Shown here: positions 20,727-21,365 of the stretch, piece after piece
Numbering within the stretch: the first letter of the stretch is position 1
Layout: every line of letters starts with the position of its first letter
NCBI GenBank assembly: GCA_903928325.1
Contig: CAIYQF010000407.1
Coordinates: 1-21,365, forward strand
Direction: 5' to 3'
Origin: an uncultured beta proteobacterium
Lineage (GTDB): Bacteria > Pseudomonadota > Gammaproteobacteria > Burkholderiales > Burkholderiaceae_C
DNA: 21,365 nucleotides
The notes under the pieces: generated by a model
What the model was told of the DNA's origin: nothing
Seen by the model: the letters and a program-made list of their open reading frames with translations, nothing else
Database searches by the model: none
Position numbers and translations under genes: made by a program

Positions 20727-20813
20727 GGAACAGACCTTGCGGGGTTGCTCCATTGTGCCTGCGGCGGGGTCGGCGGCCTGGGCGGCGCCGGTCGTGCGCT
20801 AGCATTGGCAGGC

Positions 20814-21365
20814 ATGGGGCACACACACTTTTCCAATTCGCCAGTGGTGCAGGTTCGGGACCTGGCGTTTGCGTATGCCGGTTGTCCGGTTTTTGCGAAC
20901 CTGAACCTTGAAATTTTATCGGGCCTCACCCTGGTGACGGGTGATGAGAGCAGCGGGAAATCGACCTTGTTGAAGTTGTTGGCAGGTCAATTGCAGCCCG
21001 ACCGAGGTAGCGTTTTGTATGCGCTGGAAGATGCTGCGCCGCAGAACACGGCGGCGGCAGCGAGCCGTGTACCCAGTGGTTCGGTGTATTGGGTGGACCC
21101 CCGCTCGGACCAAGACCATTTCCTGACCGTGCAAGCCTATTTCGTGCAGTTGCCCACTCTCTATCGAGGGTTTGACCCCCAGGCTTTGGGCCAGGCTATT
21201 GAAGGTCTTAGTTTGCAAGCGCACCTTGACAAGTCGATCTACATGCTCTCTACCGGTACCCGGCGCAAGGTCTGGTTGGCCGGTGCGGCGGCTAGCCACT
21301 GCCGCTTGACGCTATTGGACGAGCCCTTGGCCGCCCTGGATCAGCGCTCGCAAGTGTGGGTATTG
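20814..21365 (+). CDS. ABC transporter ATP-binding protein, 3'-truncated by window edge
   Basis: An open frame of 184 residues runs off the end of the window. It begins MGHTHFSNSPVVQVRDLAFA. The Walker A motif is GDESSGKST (43-51), the signature LSTGTRRKVW (145-154) departs from the usual LSGGQ, and Walker B is LTLLDE (165-170) followed by the D-loop LAALD. The segment between Walker A and the signature is of ordinary length, but where a Q-loop is expected it has WVDPRSDQDHFLTVQAYF. It is divergent from nudB with 87 nt between starts. The transported substrate and the permease are not visible, as the partner genes would lie beyond the window. Confidence 0.85.
   Translation, partial: MGHTHFSNSPVVQVRDLAFAYAGCPVFANLNLEILSGLTLVTGDESSGKSTLLKLLAGQLQPDRGSVLYALEDAAPQNTAAAASRVPSGSVYWVDPRSDQDHFLTVQAYFVQLPTLYRGFDPQALGQAIEGLSLQAHLDKSIYMLSTGTRRKVWLAGAAASHCRLTLLDEPLAALDQRSQVWVL

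Noticed and set aside
1..21365. tRNA, rRNA, CRISPR, prophage or insertion-sequence elements
   Set aside because: None was recognised by eye on either strand; housekeeping genes fill the window with small gaps.

Overview
The window looks like a chromosomal segment of a betaproteobacterium, most likely order Burkholderiales and family Comamonadaceae (a Rhodoferax/Polaromonas/Acidovorax-like organism). This is an inference from protein sequence style and gene order, namely the ctaD - small protein - ctaG - DUF2970 - ctaE - SURF1 - ctaA - ctaB - SCO order, the RcnA-type exporter and the nudB - EEP nuclease - clsB chain. No rRNA, tRNA, CRISPR array, prophage or insertion sequence was recognised. 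Coding density is high and no gene-free stretch exceeds about 120 bases.

Region 1 (1-7612, mostly + strand) is the aa3-type cytochrome c oxidase structural and assembly cluster. It starts inside ctaD (subunit I) and continues with a 38-residue membrane microprotein, ctaG (copper delivery to CuB), a DUF2970 membrane protein and ctaE (subunit III). A symmetrical terminator follows. A small minus-strand twin-transmembrane protein (DUF2909 type) lies next, back to back with SURF1. SURF1 is followed by an uncharacterised membrane-anchored SCO-like protein, ctaA and ctaB (heme A and heme O synthesis) and a SCO1-type copper chaperone. From SURF1 to SCO the genes mostly overlap or nearly abut, so they are probably one transcription unit dedicated to building the oxidase.

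Region 2 (7613-9546) holds rpoH (sigma-32, minus strand, with its own terminator) and a divergent rcnA-type nickel/cobalt exporter with a striking His-Asp hexanucleotide repeat. A perfect CIRCE operator (HrcA binding site) lies between them, directly upstream of rpoH.

Region 3 (9583-15031) contains minus-strand rhodanese - grxC - terminator - secB - gpsA, divergent from plus-strand gpmA - ctpA-type S41 protease - MoeB/ThiF-type adenylyltransferase. The order matches, from memory, the gpsA/secB/grxC/rhodanese // phosphoglycerate mutase block of gammaproteobacteria, but here the mutase is the cofactor-dependent GpmA type.

Region 4 (15052-20726, all minus strand) reads nudB - EEP nuclease - clsB (ATGA overlaps), then folE - BLUF photoreceptor (3-nt gap), DUF429, a YebC/YeeN-family protein and DUF3297. 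NudB and FolE are two consecutive folate-pathway steps. The window ends in a divergent, truncated ABC transporter ATPase on the plus strand (20814 onward).

The most interesting points are the CIRCE site that puts the heat-shock sigma factor under predicted HrcA control, the SCO-like extra assembly protein with a conserved CXXXC and histidine, the tight folE-BLUF pair, and the His-Asp repeat in the metal exporter. No wholly new multi-gene system is evident.
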